Source: Coriobacteriaceae bacterium (lineage in GTDB: Bacteria > Actinomycetota > Coriobacteriia > Coriobacteriales > Coriobacteriaceae). From it: 64,000 nucleotides of DNA. Location of the stretch: assembly GCA_902364975.1 (NCBI GenBank), contig CABJFQ010000002.1:129041-193040 (forward strand), written 5' to 3'. The notes beneath the pieces were generated by a model. That model had not been told where the DNA came from, ran no database searches, and worked only from the letters and a program-made list of their open reading frames with translations. Each line of letters opens with the position of its first letter. Within the stretch, counting starts at the first letter, position 1. The translations under genes were made by a program, and so were the position numbers. This document shows positions 38,827-49,495 of this stretch, one piece after another.

Positions 38827-39099
38827 TCACTTGGAGAGCTTGTCGACGACGCGTTCGATCTCGGCGAGCTTGGCGGCCTTGAGGTCTTCGTCGCCCGATT
38901 CGATTGCCGAGGTCACGCAACCCTCGATATGCGCCTTGAGCACGTCGGCGTTGATGCGCGCAATGAGCGCCTGCGTTGCCATGAGCTGCGTGGAAATATC
39001 GACGCAGTAGCGGTCCTCCTCGACCATCCGCAGGATGCCGTCGATCTGACCGCGTGCCGTCTTGAGCATGCGGGTCACCGATTTATGGTCTGCCATCAT
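38827..39099 (-). CDS. csoR: CsoR-family copper-sensing repressor
   Basis: 90-residue all-helical regulator of the CsoR/RcnR family (DUF156). The Cu(I) ligand set Cys-His-Cys is present: Cys32 (EEDRYCVDI), His57 and Cys61 (KAHIEGCV). When Cu(I) binds, such proteins leave the operator and allow expression of copper export genes. It lies at the 3' end of copA-copZ-csoR on the minus strand, 38 bp after copZ, giving negative feedback. A GAGGAC-type site precedes the ATG at 39099; the second ATG at 39096 is equally possible. A matching operator lies in the copA promoter. Confidence 0.95.
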   Translation of the reverse strand: MMADHKSVTRMLKTARGQIDGILRMVEEDRYCVDISTQLMATQALIARINADVLKAHIEGCVTSAIESGDEDLKAAKLAEIERVVDKLSK

Positions 39100-39137
39100 G
39101 GCGGGTCCTCGTTTCTGGTCGGGGTGCGCGTGGGTCG

Positions 39138-39359
39138 TTACGCGGCGGTTACGGACAGGGCGTGGAACTTCTCGCCGGCGCCCTCGACGGCGGCGGCGAG
39201 CTGCTCGGCGGTCACGGTGTCGGCGCACTCCACCTGGACGGTCTGGGTTTCGTGATCGGCGTCGGCGTCGGTCACGCCGGCCACGTTGAGCAACGCCGTC
39301 TCGACGGTGGCGTCGCAGTGGCCGCACATAAGGCCGGAAGTCTTAATTGTGAAACGCAT
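39138..39359 (-). CDS. copZ: CopZ-like copper chaperone
   Basis: 73-residue heavy-metal-associated domain. The Cu(I)-binding loop reads SGLMCGHCDATVE, with Cys12 and Cys15 and the unusual LMCGHC in place of GMTCxxC. The beta-alpha-beta-beta-alpha-beta pattern is complete (TDADADHETQTVQVE). It would carry Cu(I) in the cytoplasm to CopA or to CsoR. The start at 39359 has GAGGAA upstream; a longer in-frame extension to 39470 runs through a hairpin and is not used. It lies between copA and csoR. Confidence 0.93.
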   Translation of the reverse strand: MRFTIKTSGLMCGHCDATVETALLNVAGVTDADADHETQTVQVECADTVTAEQLAAAVEGAGEKFHALSVTAA

Positions 39360-39395
39360 GGATATTCCTCTCTGTTGTGTCGGCTTTCCTAGGCA

Positions 39396-39467
39396 CCCGA
39401 CCTTGACCTTCAAACCGTCGCTCGCGTACCAAAGTACGCGTCGCTCCTCTTTCAGGTCAATCTCGGG
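39396..39467. promoter_or_regulatory. Long hairpin between copA and copZ
   Basis: The outer stem CCCGA..TTGACCT pairs with AGGTCAA..TCGGG and the inner stem CGCGTAC with GTACGCG (loop CAAA). No T-run follows on the minus strand, so it may be a processing or stability element within the copper mRNA instead of a terminator. Confidence 0.5.
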
Positions 39468-39506
39468 CACCTGGAAAACCCGTTCTAAATGGACTTAATG
39501 GTGAGC

Positions 39507-41846
39507 CTATTTTGCCACTTTGGATCTAAAAGTTCGCAGGCGCAGGGCATTGCTTACGACGCACACGCTCGACAGGCTCATGGCCGCGGCGCCAAACATC
39601 GGCGAGAGCTGCCATCCGGTGAGCGGGAAGAACACGCCCGCCGCCAGCGGAATGCCGATGCCGTTGTAGAACAGTGCCCAGAACAGGTCCTGCTTGATGT
39701 TGCGAATCGTGGCGCGCGAAAGCTCGATGGCGCGGGCGACGTCCATGAGGTCGCTGCGCATGAGCACCACATCTGCCCCCTCCTTGGCGATGTCGGCGCC
39801 GGCTCCGATCGCAAGGCCCACGTCGGCGCGCGCTAGGGCGGGGGAGTCGTTGATGCCGTCGCCCACCATGGCGACCTTGCCGCCCGCATCCTGCAGTTCG
39901 CGCACGTGGCGCTCCTTGTCGGCGGGGAGGACGTCGGCGATAACCTGTTCGCTGGTGAGTCCCACGCGGCGGGCGATGGCCTCGGCCGTCACGCGGTTGT
40001 CGCCGGTGAGCATGCGCACGTCGACGCCGAGTGAGCGCAGCGCGGAAATGGCTGCGGCGCTCGTCTCCTTGACCTCGTCGGCCACGGCAATGGTGCCGAC
40101 AAGCTCGCCGTTCTTGGCAAAGAACAGCGGCGTCTTGCCTTCGGCGGCAAATTGCTCGGCAAGACCCGCGGGCACGGTAACGCCCAACTCGTTCATCAGG
40201 CGCACGTTACCAGCGGCAATGGCGTTTTGCCCTTCGCGCGCCGTAACGCCACGACCGGGCACGGCAGCAAAGTCCTCGACCATGCGCGCGACGATTCCGC
40301 GTGTCTCGCACTCGGCCATAATCGCCTCGGCCAGCGGGTGCTCGCTTGAGCGCTCCAGCGCGGCGGCCAGCTTGAGCAGCGCCTTTTCGCTCATGGCGGA
40401 CGAGCCGTCAGCGCGCGTGGCTACCACGATATCGGTCACGGCAGGCTTGCCGCGGGTGACCGTGCCCGTCTTATCGAGCACCACGGTGCCCACGCTGCGC
40501 AGGTTCTCCAGCGCCTCGGCGCTCTTGAACAGAATGCCCATTTCGGCGCCCTTGCCGGTGCCCACCATAATGGCGACGGGCGTGGCCAGGCCCAGTGCAC
40601 ACGGACAGCTGATCACCAGCACGGCCACGGCGGAGGTGAGCGCTTCGTTCACGCTGCCAGTCAGTGCCATCCACACCGCAAAGGTCACGGCCGAGATCAC
40701 AAACACCACGGGCACAAATACGCCAGCGACCTTATCGGCCATGCGGGCGATGGGCGCCTTGGTGGCGTTGGCGTCCTCGACGAGCTTGATGATTTTGGCG
40801 AGCGACGTGTCGGCGCCCACACGCGTGGCGCGGAAGGTAAACGAGCCCGTGCGGTTGACCGTGGCCGCGTTGACAGTGTCGCCGGCGGTCTTCTCCACGG
40901 GGATGGACTCGCCGGTGAGCGCGCTCTCGTCCACGGCCGAGCTGCCCTCGAGCACCACGCCGTCGACGGGGATGGACTCGCCGGGGCGCACACGCAGCAC
41001 CTGGCCGGGCAGAATGGCATCGACGTCGACGGTGGCCTCGGTACCGTCCTCGGCCACGACGATCGCGGTCTTGGGCGCCAGGTCAATGAGCGCCTCGATG
41101 GCGCCGCCGGTTTTGGATTTGCTGCGTGTCTCGAGGTATTTGCCCACGGTGACGAGCGACAGGATCGTGCCCGCACTCTCAAAATACAGGTTGTCCATGC
41201 CCGTCATCATGGCCTCGCGGACCTGTCCTGCGGCTAGTTGGTCGGCCATGATAAACATGGCGTAGAGCGACCAGGCGATGGATGCGGTGGCGCCAACGGC
41301 GATAAGGGCGTCCATGGTGGGCGCGCCGTGTGCGAGCGATTTAAACCCGTTGATAAAGTACGCGTCGTTGACGTAGACGATAGGGATGAGCAGGACGAGC
41401 TCGGTGAGGGCGAGCGTCATGCTGTGGGTATGATCGGTGAAGACGCCAGGCAGCGGCCAGCCGAGCATGTGCCCCATGCCTATATAGAACAACGGGACAA
41501 GAAAGACGATTGAGACGATGAGTCGTGTGCGCATGGCGGAAGCGGCGGCCTCCAACTTTTTGGAGGGCGACTCCATATGGGCGGCGCCGGTCCTGGCTTG
41601 TGCGCTGCCGCTTGGGCCGGCGTCGGTGCCCGTGCTGACGGGCGAGGCCGAGTAGCCAGCGCGATCGACAGCGGTGCAGATGTCGTCGGGGGTGACCTGC
41701 GCGGGGTCATAGTCCACCAGCATGGAGCCGGCGAGCAGATTGACCGCGACGCTCTCGACGCCGTCGAGTTTGCTTACGGCGCGGTCCACGTGCGCCTGAC
41801 AGGCGGCGCATGTCATACCACCCACATCGAATTTATCTTGAGCCAT
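39507..41846 (-). CDS. copA: Copper-exporting P1B-type ATPase CopA
   Basis: 779-residue membrane pump that expels Cu(I). It has one N-terminal metal-binding domain ([13 protein letters not shown]), a Gly/Ser/Ala-rich linker, eight predicted helices, and the P1B signature CPC ([15 protein letters not shown]). Its phosphorylation motif is DKTGTVTRG, the nucleotide site SEHPLAEAI and the hinge [18 protein letters not shown]. The ATG at 41846 has GGAGAAG upstream. It is the first gene of a copA-copZ-csoR operon, and a G-tract palindrome typical of CsoR operators sits in the promoter. Confidence 0.96.
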   Translation of the reverse strand: MAQDKFDVGGMTCAACQAHVDRAVSKLDGVESVAVNLLAGSMLVDYDPAQVTPDDICTAVDRAGYSASPVSTGTDAGPSGSAQARTGAAHMESPSKKLEAAASAMRTRLIVSIVFLVPLFYIGMGHMLGWPLPGVFTDHTHSMTLALTELVLLIPIVYVNDAYFINGFKSLAHGAPTMDALIAVGATASIAWSLYAMFIMADQLAAGQVREAMMTGMDNLYFESAGTILSLVTVGKYLETRSKSKTGGAIEALIDLAPKTAIVVAEDGTEATVDVDAILPGQVLRVRPGESIPVDGVVLEGSSAVDESALTGESIPVEKTAGDTVNAATVNRTGSFTFRATRVGADTSLAKIIKLVEDANATKAPIARMADKVAGVFVPVVFVISAVTFAVWMALTGSVNEALTSAVAVLVISCPCALGLATPVAIMVGTGKGAEMGILFKSAEALENLRSVGTVVLDKTGTVTRGKPAVTDIVVATRADGSSAMSEKALLKLAAALERSSEHPLAEAIMAECETRGIVARMVEDFAAVPGRGVTAREGQNAIAAGNVRLMNELGVTVPAGLAEQFAAEGKTPLFFAKNGELVGTIAVADEVKETSAAAISALRSLGVDVRMLTGDNRVTAEAIARRVGLTSEQVIADVLPADKERHVRELQDAGGKVAMVGDGINDSPALARADVGLAIGAGADIAKEGADVVLMRSDLMDVARAIELSRATIRNIKQDLFWALFYNGIGIPLAAGVFFPLTGWQLSPMFGAAAMSLSSVCVVSNALRLRTFRSKVAK

Positions 41847-41893
41847 GGCTTCTCCTTTCTGTGGCTCGGTATTGGAATTGTTAACCTGCCGAT

Positions 41894-41924
41894 ACTATAC
41901 ACCCATACCCCCTGGGGGTGTCCA
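41894..41924 (-). promoter_or_regulatory. copA promoter with CsoR-type operator
   Basis: On the minus strand TGGACA and TATAGT are 19 bp apart. The spacer holds the C/G-tract palindrome ACACCCCCAGGGGGTAT (41905-41921), the known shape of CsoR operators. Confidence 0.75.
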
Positions 41925-41997
41925 GTGGGGATGAAAATGTATGACATTTCGCTACAGATGCGGGTGGCTGCTCAATCGTTGGCAGCTCATGTCAAAC

Positions 41998-42134
41998 ATC
42001 TCGATCTGTAACATCTAGCGGGGAAAATGACCTCTAACTGTTACAGATTGAGATTTTGTTTTGCGAGGTTTGAGTTTGTCTCAATCTGTAACAGTTAGAC
42101 CGGTTTTTGGGTTCTAGATGTTACAGATCGAGAC
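41998..42134. repeat. 137-bp palindrome doublet (57+23+57), copy 3
   Basis: Units 41998-42054 and 42078-42134 have the standard arms; the spacer is again 23 bp but of different sequence. It lies between divergent copA and the DEAD-box gene. Confidence 0.85.
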
Positions 42135-42406
42135 AATCGGCCCAGGCCCGCCTCGTCCGCTCCGTCATCTGTGGTTTACGTGGGGGCATGCGAAGCACGG
42201 GTATACTAACCCGCGGCGAATCTGCTCCATCGCTTAGGGCCGCTGCGTCTGGACGGCGCGTGATAGGGCTGCCAAAGCGATCGCCAGCGTGCTGAGCAAC
42301 GTCCTCTCTGTGCGCACCCGTTTTTGTATGTATTAGCGCACTACCAAGCACGCCCGCGCGGCCGCATGCCGTGCCCATTGCGCGTGCAGATAAGGAACAA
42401 CAACAT

Positions 42407-44665
<2,259 letters not shown>

Positions 44666-44698
44666 CGCACGCATCGCCCGCTAGAGCGAGGTGAACCA

Positions 44699-44734
44699 AG
44701 GGCCCCGAGCAACTACGCTCGGGGCCCTTTTTGT
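44699..44734 (+). terminator. Helicase gene terminator
   Basis: AAGGGCCCCGAGC...GCTCGGGGCCCTTTTT, a near-perfect 11-13 bp stem with a T-run. Confidence 0.93.
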
Positions 44735-44839
44735 TTGCCGTATCCGATCGCTAGTTCAAATGTGATTTCCTCGGGAATGCATCTAGAGGATGCCGTGGGC
44801 CTGTTTCCTACCATGCGGCAATGGGTCCCATGGGGTGCG

Positions 44840-45076
44840 CCGTGCATTTTTTGGAGTATTCTGCAGTTCGAGTTGTCTGCATATGATTTGACGTCGCCAA
44901 CGGTGGCCTTCGGATATCCCTAGCGAGCGTTCTGAGTCAGATTTCGTCGTTTTCCGGAGCAGGGGCGCGTCATTCTCGCCATGTCGGGACTTAAAAGGAT
45001 GCGGCGCCCTACAGTTTTGCCCATCCGCGGCGGTGCTGGCGCGGTCACGTTGCAGAATACTCCGTTTTTTGCACGG
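44840..45076. repeat. 237-bp non-coding element with 26-bp terminal inverted repeats
   Basis: CCGTGC-N7-GGAGTATTCTGCA at 44840-44865 is repeated in inverted form at 45051-45076. The outer 6 and inner 13 bases are identical and only an A/T-rich 7-mer differs. The whole gap 44735-45285 has no convincing gene. Confidence 0.55.
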
Positions 45077-45285
45077 GCCAGGATGGGGTACCTCGGGAGA
45101 ACACGGCGGTATCCCGTAAATATATACAATCTGTACCGTAATTTATACAAAACGAAGAGGCAGACAGCGTAGGGTGGGTGCATTGGGGTGCTTGGTGCAT
45201 TAAAACGGGGACCCACGTGCCGTATACTCTGGCTGGATGTGAAAACGGCTTGACGCGTTGCTGAGCGTAGGGGGAGGGTGTCTAG

Positions 45286-46047
45286 ATGAGCGTATTCGAA
45301 ATTGTGTTTAGTCCGACGGGTGGAACGCAGAAGGTGTCTGGCCTTGTGGCTGGAGCGCTGGACAAGAATACCGTTACCGTCGATCTGACCGATAGCGGGT
45401 TGGATTTCCACGAGGTCTCGATGACGAAGGACGACGTGGCTGCTATCTCCGTGCCAGCGTATGCCGGCAGAGTCCCTGCCATGGCGGTCGACCGACTGAA
45501 CATGGTGCGCGGCAACGGGGCTCGGGCTGTTTTGGTTTGTGTATACGGAAACCGCGCGTTTGAGGACACGCTCGTAGAGCTGGAGGACGTTGCGAAGCGC
45601 GCCGGATTTAGGGTGGTTGCAGCGGTTTCTGCTATTGCTGAGCATTCCGTTGCTCGTCAGTTTGCTGCTGGGCGACCGGATGCGCAGGATGCGGCGCAGC
45701 TCGCAGAGTTTGCGCAGCAAATTCAGCAAAAGCTGTTGGCTGAGGATACATCCGAGCCCTCTATTCCCGGCAATCGTCCTTACAAACAAGCCAGAGGTCA
45801 CCGCATGGCACCTGAGGCAACAGAGGATTGCGTCTCCTGCGGTGCATGCGCCGCGGCGTGCCCCGTTTGTGCTATCGACAAGGGTGCCCCCAAACGAGCA
45901 GCTGGCGAGGCGTGCATCTCCTGCATGCACTGCATTGCCGTATGCCCGCGAGGCGCTCGTAAGCTTGATCCCAACAAGCTATCCGCTGTTTCCCAGATGC
46001 TGAGCAAGGTTTGCGTCGTGCGGAAGGAATGCGAGCTCTTTGTCTAG
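45286..46047 (+). CDS. Flavodoxin-like plus 2x[4Fe-4S] ferredoxin protein (EFR1-type)
   Basis: 253-residue two-domain electron-transfer protein. The N-terminal half is a flavodoxin-like fold with the FMN phosphate loop FSPTGGTQKV and VPAYAGRVP. The C-terminal part holds two 4Fe-4S motifs: CVSCGACAAACPVCAI and CISCMHCIAVCPRGA. Proteins of this EFR1 architecture are common in anaerobes; their partners are mostly unknown. GGGGGAGGG precedes the ATG. The gene stands alone, flanked by repeat-rich gaps. Codon use is a little less GC-biased than in the neighbours. Confidence 0.9.
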   Translation: MSVFEIVFSPTGGTQKVSGLVAGALDKNTVTVDLTDSGLDFHEVSMTKDDVAAISVPAYAGRVPAMAVDRLNMVRGNGARAVLVCVYGNRAFEDTLVELEDVAKRAGFRVVAAVSAIAEHSVARQFAAGRPDAQDAAQLAEFAQQIQQKLLAEDTSEPSIPGNRPYKQARGHRMAPEATEDCVSCGACAAACPVCAIDKGAPKRAAGEACISCMHCIAVCPRGARKLDPNKLSAVSQMLSKVCVVRKECELFV

Positions 46048-46059
46048 CGCATACGAAAT

Positions 46060-46180
46060 TGGTGCAATGGGGCCAGGTTAATCTGCACCAACCTGGTGCA
46101 AACAAACCTGTCCCCAATGCATCAGAGTGAGGAGTGCCCCTGGGTGCCGGCAGAAAAGGAACGTCCCCAAGTGCTGCCTA
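46060..46180. repeat. Cluster of REP-like words
   Basis: 46060-46120 contains TTGGTGC, CTGCACCA, TGGTGCA and CCTGTCCCC. 46147-46178 contains GTGCCGGCAG, AAAAGGAACGTCCCC and AAGTGCTGCC, matching one half of the element at 35365-35424. Confidence 0.5.
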
Positions 46181-46278
46181 AATACCGTTTATCGAAGAAA
46201 AAATACCGCTCACCGGTCATAATGACTATTCTGGCTTTGGGCTTGTCTACAATAGCTCCCGTAAAAAGAAATGCGGAA

Positions 46279-46365
46279 GGTTACCGAGTCCCTCGGACGT
46301 GGGCCTAACCAAAGTCTTTGAACGGATGTGTCTCTATGGACGCATTCGCTTGATTTTGGTTGGGC
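46279..46365 (+). promoter_or_regulatory. Antitermination leader of the alpha-glucoside PTS operon
   Basis: A RAT-like hairpin (GGTTACCGAG...CCTAACC, 46279-46310) shares its 3' arm with a longer 14-bp stem (GCCTAACCAAAGTC 46303-46316 with GATTTTGGTTGGGC 46352-46365, two G-T pairs). Inside the latter is a 10-bp hairpin at 46323-46348 (CGGATGTGTC/GACGCATTCG). The exclusive structures fit LicT/BglG-type control by the antiterminator encoded downstream. Confidence 0.5.
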
Positions 46366-46390
46366 TATATTTATGAAGGGACATGCCACC

Positions 46391-46903
46391 ATGGGTTTCT
46401 TTTCTCGCCTGATGGGCGGTTCGGATGAGCAGAAGACTGCAGCTTCCGAGTTCGAAATCCTCGCTCCCGTTTCCGGCGAGCTTGTTCATCTAGAAAATAC
46501 CAATGACCCCGCTTTTAGCAGCCGTGCCGTGGGCGATGGCGTTGCCGTGGTTCCCCAAGAGGGAACGGTGTGCGCTCCTGTTTCCGGCACCGTCGCGGCG
46601 CTGTTTCCGACTGAGCACGCGCTGGGCATCATGTCCGACGACAGCTCTGCTCAGGTGATGCTGCATATCGGAATCGACACTGTTAAACTTGAGGGCAAGG
46701 GCTTCCATGCGCTTGTTGCTCAGGGTGACCATGTCGACGCGGGCCAGCCCCTCGTCGAGGTCGATTTTGACGCGGTCCGCGCCGCCGGCTTCGATCCCAC
46801 GGTCTTCGTTATTGTGTGCGAGCGTTCGGAGAACTCGACTCTTCGTGAGCACGCTTCCGGCCCTGTTACTGTTAAAGAGCCTGTCGTCTGGCTTTCCGAG
46901 TAA
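46391..46903 (+). CDS. crr: Glucose-type PTS EIIA component
   Basis: 170-residue cytoplasmic phosphocarrier of the EIIA-Glc family, which passes phosphate from HPr to an EIIB domain. It has the family opening FEILAPVSGELVHLE, the first histidine in FPTEHALGI and the active-site His92 in MLHIGIDTVKLEG, then VAQGDHVDAGQPLVEVD. It is the first gene of an operon with a LicT-type regulator, an EIICB permease and a GH4 glycosidase. Both PTS permeases in this window lack an EIIA, so it may serve both. The ATG at 46391 has GAAGGG upstream; an in-frame ATG at 46373 is less likely. Confidence 0.93.
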   Translation: MGFFSRLMGGSDEQKTAASEFEILAPVSGELVHLENTNDPAFSSRAVGDGVAVVPQEGTVCAPVSGTVAALFPTEHALGIMSDDSSAQVMLHIGIDTVKLEGKGFHALVAQGDHVDAGQPLVEVDFDAVRAAGFDPTVFVIVCERSENSTLREHASGPVTVKEPVVWLSE

Positions 46904-46909
46904 ATTCTT

Positions 46910-47776
46910 GTGGTGGGTACCGTGGTTATCAAGCGAGTTTTCAACAATAACGTCGCAATGGTCACTTCGGACGACGGCTCCGAGCTCATCGTCATCGGCC
47001 GAGGCCTCTGCTTTGGCCGTCACGCCGGCGACGCTATCGATGAAGCATCGGTCGAAAAGACCTATGCGCTGCAGGAGGGCACTTCTCAGGATTCGCGTAC
47101 GATTGACCGCTTGGCACATCTTTTGGAGTCCATCCCCACCGTCAACCTCGTGATTGCCGAGGACATTGTTCAGATGCTCCGTCGAGAGCTCAATGTTGAT
47201 ATCAACGACAAGATCCTCATTGCTCTCGCAGACCATATCGGCCTTGCTTTGGAGCGCGAGCGCAAGGGCGTCTCCTGCGAGAATCCGTTGCTGCTCGAGA
47301 TCCAGCAGTTCTATCGCAAGGAGTATGCGCTTGCGGGCCGTGCGCTGCAGATTGTCAAGGAGTATATGGGCATCCAGATGAGCGAAGAAGAGCAGGGTTT
47401 TATTACGCTGCATATCGTCAACGCCACCATGCCGCAACGCTCCGACCGTCTCATCATCTCGGTCCAGCTCGTTCGCGATGTGCTCGCGATTGTTTCCGAG
47501 CGCTATGCTACGACCCTCGATAACACCTCGCTGCCCTATGAGCGTTTCGTTCGCCATCTGCAGTTTTTCGCGCAGCGAGCGCTCGATCCCGCGGCGGGGC
47601 AGGTCAATGGCGACGCGCTGTTCCGTATCGATGAAACGGCGTATCCGAGGGCGTTCTCGTGTGCGGAGTCAATTGCCGACCACTTGGCGTCTACCTATAA
47701 CGTTGTCGTTACCGATGCCGAGAAGAGTTATCTCGCATATCACATTGTTAACCTGCTTGGAGAACCTGGTCTCTAG
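46910..47776 (+). CDS. BglG/LicT family transcriptional antiterminator
   Basis: 288-residue RNA-binding antiterminator controlled by PTS phosphorylation. An N-terminal CAT RNA-binding domain (VIKRVFNNNVAMV, IVIGRGLCFGRHAGD) is followed by two PRD domains with conserved histidines (DRLAHLLES, LALADHIGLAL; ITLHIVNA, YLAYHIVNL). It should bind a leader hairpin upstream of crr when its sugar is present. The start is ambiguous: GTG at 46910, 46913 or 46922; the last agrees best with family proteins that begin M-I-K-K-V. No strong ribosome site is seen, so translation may be coupled to crr (6-nt gap). Confidence 0.92.
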   Translation: MVGTVVIKRVFNNNVAMVTSDDGSELIVIGRGLCFGRHAGDAIDEASVEKTYALQEGTSQDSRTIDRLAHLLESIPTVNLVIAEDIVQMLRRELNVDINDKILIALADHIGLALERERKGVSCENPLLLEIQQFYRKEYALAGRALQIVKEYMGIQMSEEEQGFITLHIVNATMPQRSDRLIISVQLVRDVLAIVSERYATTLDNTSLPYERFVRHLQFFAQRALDPAAGQVNGDALFRIDETAYPRAFSCAESIADHLASTYNVVVTDAEKSYLAYHIVNLLGEPGL

Positions 47777-47875
47777 GCATAACGTGCCCACACATCGATT
47801 GATATAAGGCAAGGCTCACGGTCTTGTCCAGGGCACATCTGTCTTAATTTGCGGAAAAGGAAGGGGAGTACCGCT

Positions 47876-49492
47876 ATGACCGCAAAAAAGAAGTTCAATT
47901 TCAAAGCGCCGTTGGAGGTGTTCGCGAAGTCGATCGTTCAGCCGATGATGTATCTCTCGGTTGCCGGCATCCTGCTCATCGTGGGCATCATTCTGACCAA
48001 CAAGACCATCTGCGCCGTGGTCCCCGTGCTGGGCTCCGGCCCGTTCCAGCTTGTGGGCGCCGTTGTCTATCAGTCGCTGATGTTTATCATCAACAACCTC
48101 TCGATTCTGTTCTGCGTGGGCATCGCCGGCGCCATGGCAAAGAAGAACAAGGGCCATGCTTCGCTGATTGCCCTGATGTCGTTCTTCCTGTTCCTGCAGG
48201 CTAACAACATCGTGCTCAACGCCACCGGCTCTCTTGCCGAAGCGAGCGGCATGCTCGGTCTTACCGGAACCGGCCAGAGCACCGTTATGGGCATTCAGGT
48301 GCTCGATACCGGCGTGTTTGGCGGCATCATTCTTGGTTGCATCACCGGTGCCGTGTTCAACAAGTACTCGAACAAGCAGTTCCCCATTGCCCTTTCGATG
48401 TTCTCGGGCGTTCGCTTCCCGTTCCTGATCATGATCATCATCTCCTGGATCATGGGCGCTGGCTTCTGCATCGTTTGGCCTCCGGTTCAGGGCGCCATCT
48501 CCTCCGTTGCCGGCATCATTAAGGAGTCGGGCAACATCGGTCTGTTTATCTACGGCATGCTCAACAAGCTGCTCGTTCCCACCGGCCTGCACCACCTCAT
48601 CTACACCCCGTTCCAGTTCTCCGATGTGGGCGGCACCCTTACGCTGGGTGATCAGGTTATCGCCGGCGCCTATCCCATCCGTGTTGCCGAGATGGCGATG
48701 ACGGGCCAGCCCTTCTCCGATAGCACCTACTTCAACAGCTACACCTTCAACAACCTGTGGCCCTACATCGGTATCGGTCTCGCCTTTATCTTCACCGCTT
48801 ACAAGGGGAACAAGGATAAGACCAAGGCCGTTATCATCCCGCTGATCATCACTGCCGTGCTCTCCTGTGTCACCGAGCCCATGGACTTCCTCTTTGTCTT
48901 TGCCGCTCCCGTGCTCTTTGTCGTTCACTCGGTTCTTTCCGGCATCTTCCTGGTCCTGCTCAAGGTCCTCTCCGTGCCCGCTTCGACTGCAGGCGGCATC
49001 ATCAACATCGTGGTTTCCAACCTGGTTCTTGGTGTCGATAAGACCAACTGGCCGATGATGCTCGTGCTCGGAGTCGTCAACGCCGCTCTGTACTTCTTCC
49101 TCTTCACCTTCCTTATTAAGAAGCTCAACCTTCACACGCCTGGTCGCGAGGAGGAGTCCGAGCTCGCCGAGTCCGTTGCCGAGGGCGAGGCCGCCGCGTC
49201 TGTCGCGGTGAAGCAGGGCGCTGTTGCCGCGGCCCCCGCAGAGGGCGTCGATGCAGGTATTGCCGACCTGGTCGCAGGTCTTGGTGGCAAGGACAACATC
49301 GAGGAGCTCGAGAACTGCTTTACGCGTCTCCGCGTGAACGTTAAGAACCCGGACCTCATCAATGAGGACCTCATCAACCACGTGCCCAACAGCGGCATCA
49401 ACCGCAACGGCAATAATATCCAGATCATCTTTGGCATGAAGGTCGCCGAGATGCGCGACAAGGTCGAAAACGCAATTGAGAAGGAGCAGTAA
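47876..49492 (+). CDS. PTS EIICB permease, maltose/alpha-glucoside type
   Basis: 538-residue sugar permease. EIIC comes first (about residues 10-425, ten helices; VPTGLHHLIYTPF, TEPMDFLFVFAAP), then an Ala/Glu-rich linker, and an EIIB domain at the C-terminus with the phosphocysteine in ENCFTRLRVNVKNP. This C-B order is that of MalX/GlvC-type alpha-glucoside transporters. It has no EIIA, so it depends on the crr product of the same operon. The ATG at 47876 has AAGGAAGGGGAG upstream. The next gene is a 6-phospho-alpha-glucosidase three bases on, which supports maltose or a related alpha-glucoside as substrate. Confidence 0.92.
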   Translation: MTAKKKFNFKAPLEVFAKSIVQPMMYLSVAGILLIVGIILTNKTICAVVPVLGSGPFQLVGAVVYQSLMFIINNLSILFCVGIAGAMAKKNKGHASLIALMSFFLFLQANNIVLNATGSLAEASGMLGLTGTGQSTVMGIQVLDTGVFGGIILGCITGAVFNKYSNKQFPIALSMFSGVRFPFLIMIIISWIMGAGFCIVWPPVQGAISSVAGIIKESGNIGLFIYGMLNKLLVPTGLHHLIYTPFQFSDVGGTLTLGDQVIAGAYPIRVAEMAMTGQPFSDSTYFNSYTFNNLWPYIGIGLAFIFTAYKGNKDKTKAVIIPLIITAVLSCVTEPMDFLFVFAAPVLFVVHSVLSGIFLVLLKVLSVPASTAGGIINIVVSNLVLGVDKTNWPMMLVLGVVNAALYFFLFTFLIKKLNLHTPGREEESELAESVAEGEAAASVAVKQGAVAAAPAEGVDAGIADLVAGLGGKDNIEELENCFTRLRVNVKNPDLINEDLINHVPNSGINRNGNNIQIIFGMKVAEMRDKVENAIEKEQ

Positions 49493-49495
49493 ACA

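Noticed and set aside
44920..45930. Minus-strand 336-codon frame across the 44.9-45.9 kb region
   Set aside because: Overlaps the ferredoxin-type gene and the palindromic element; no known fold pattern.
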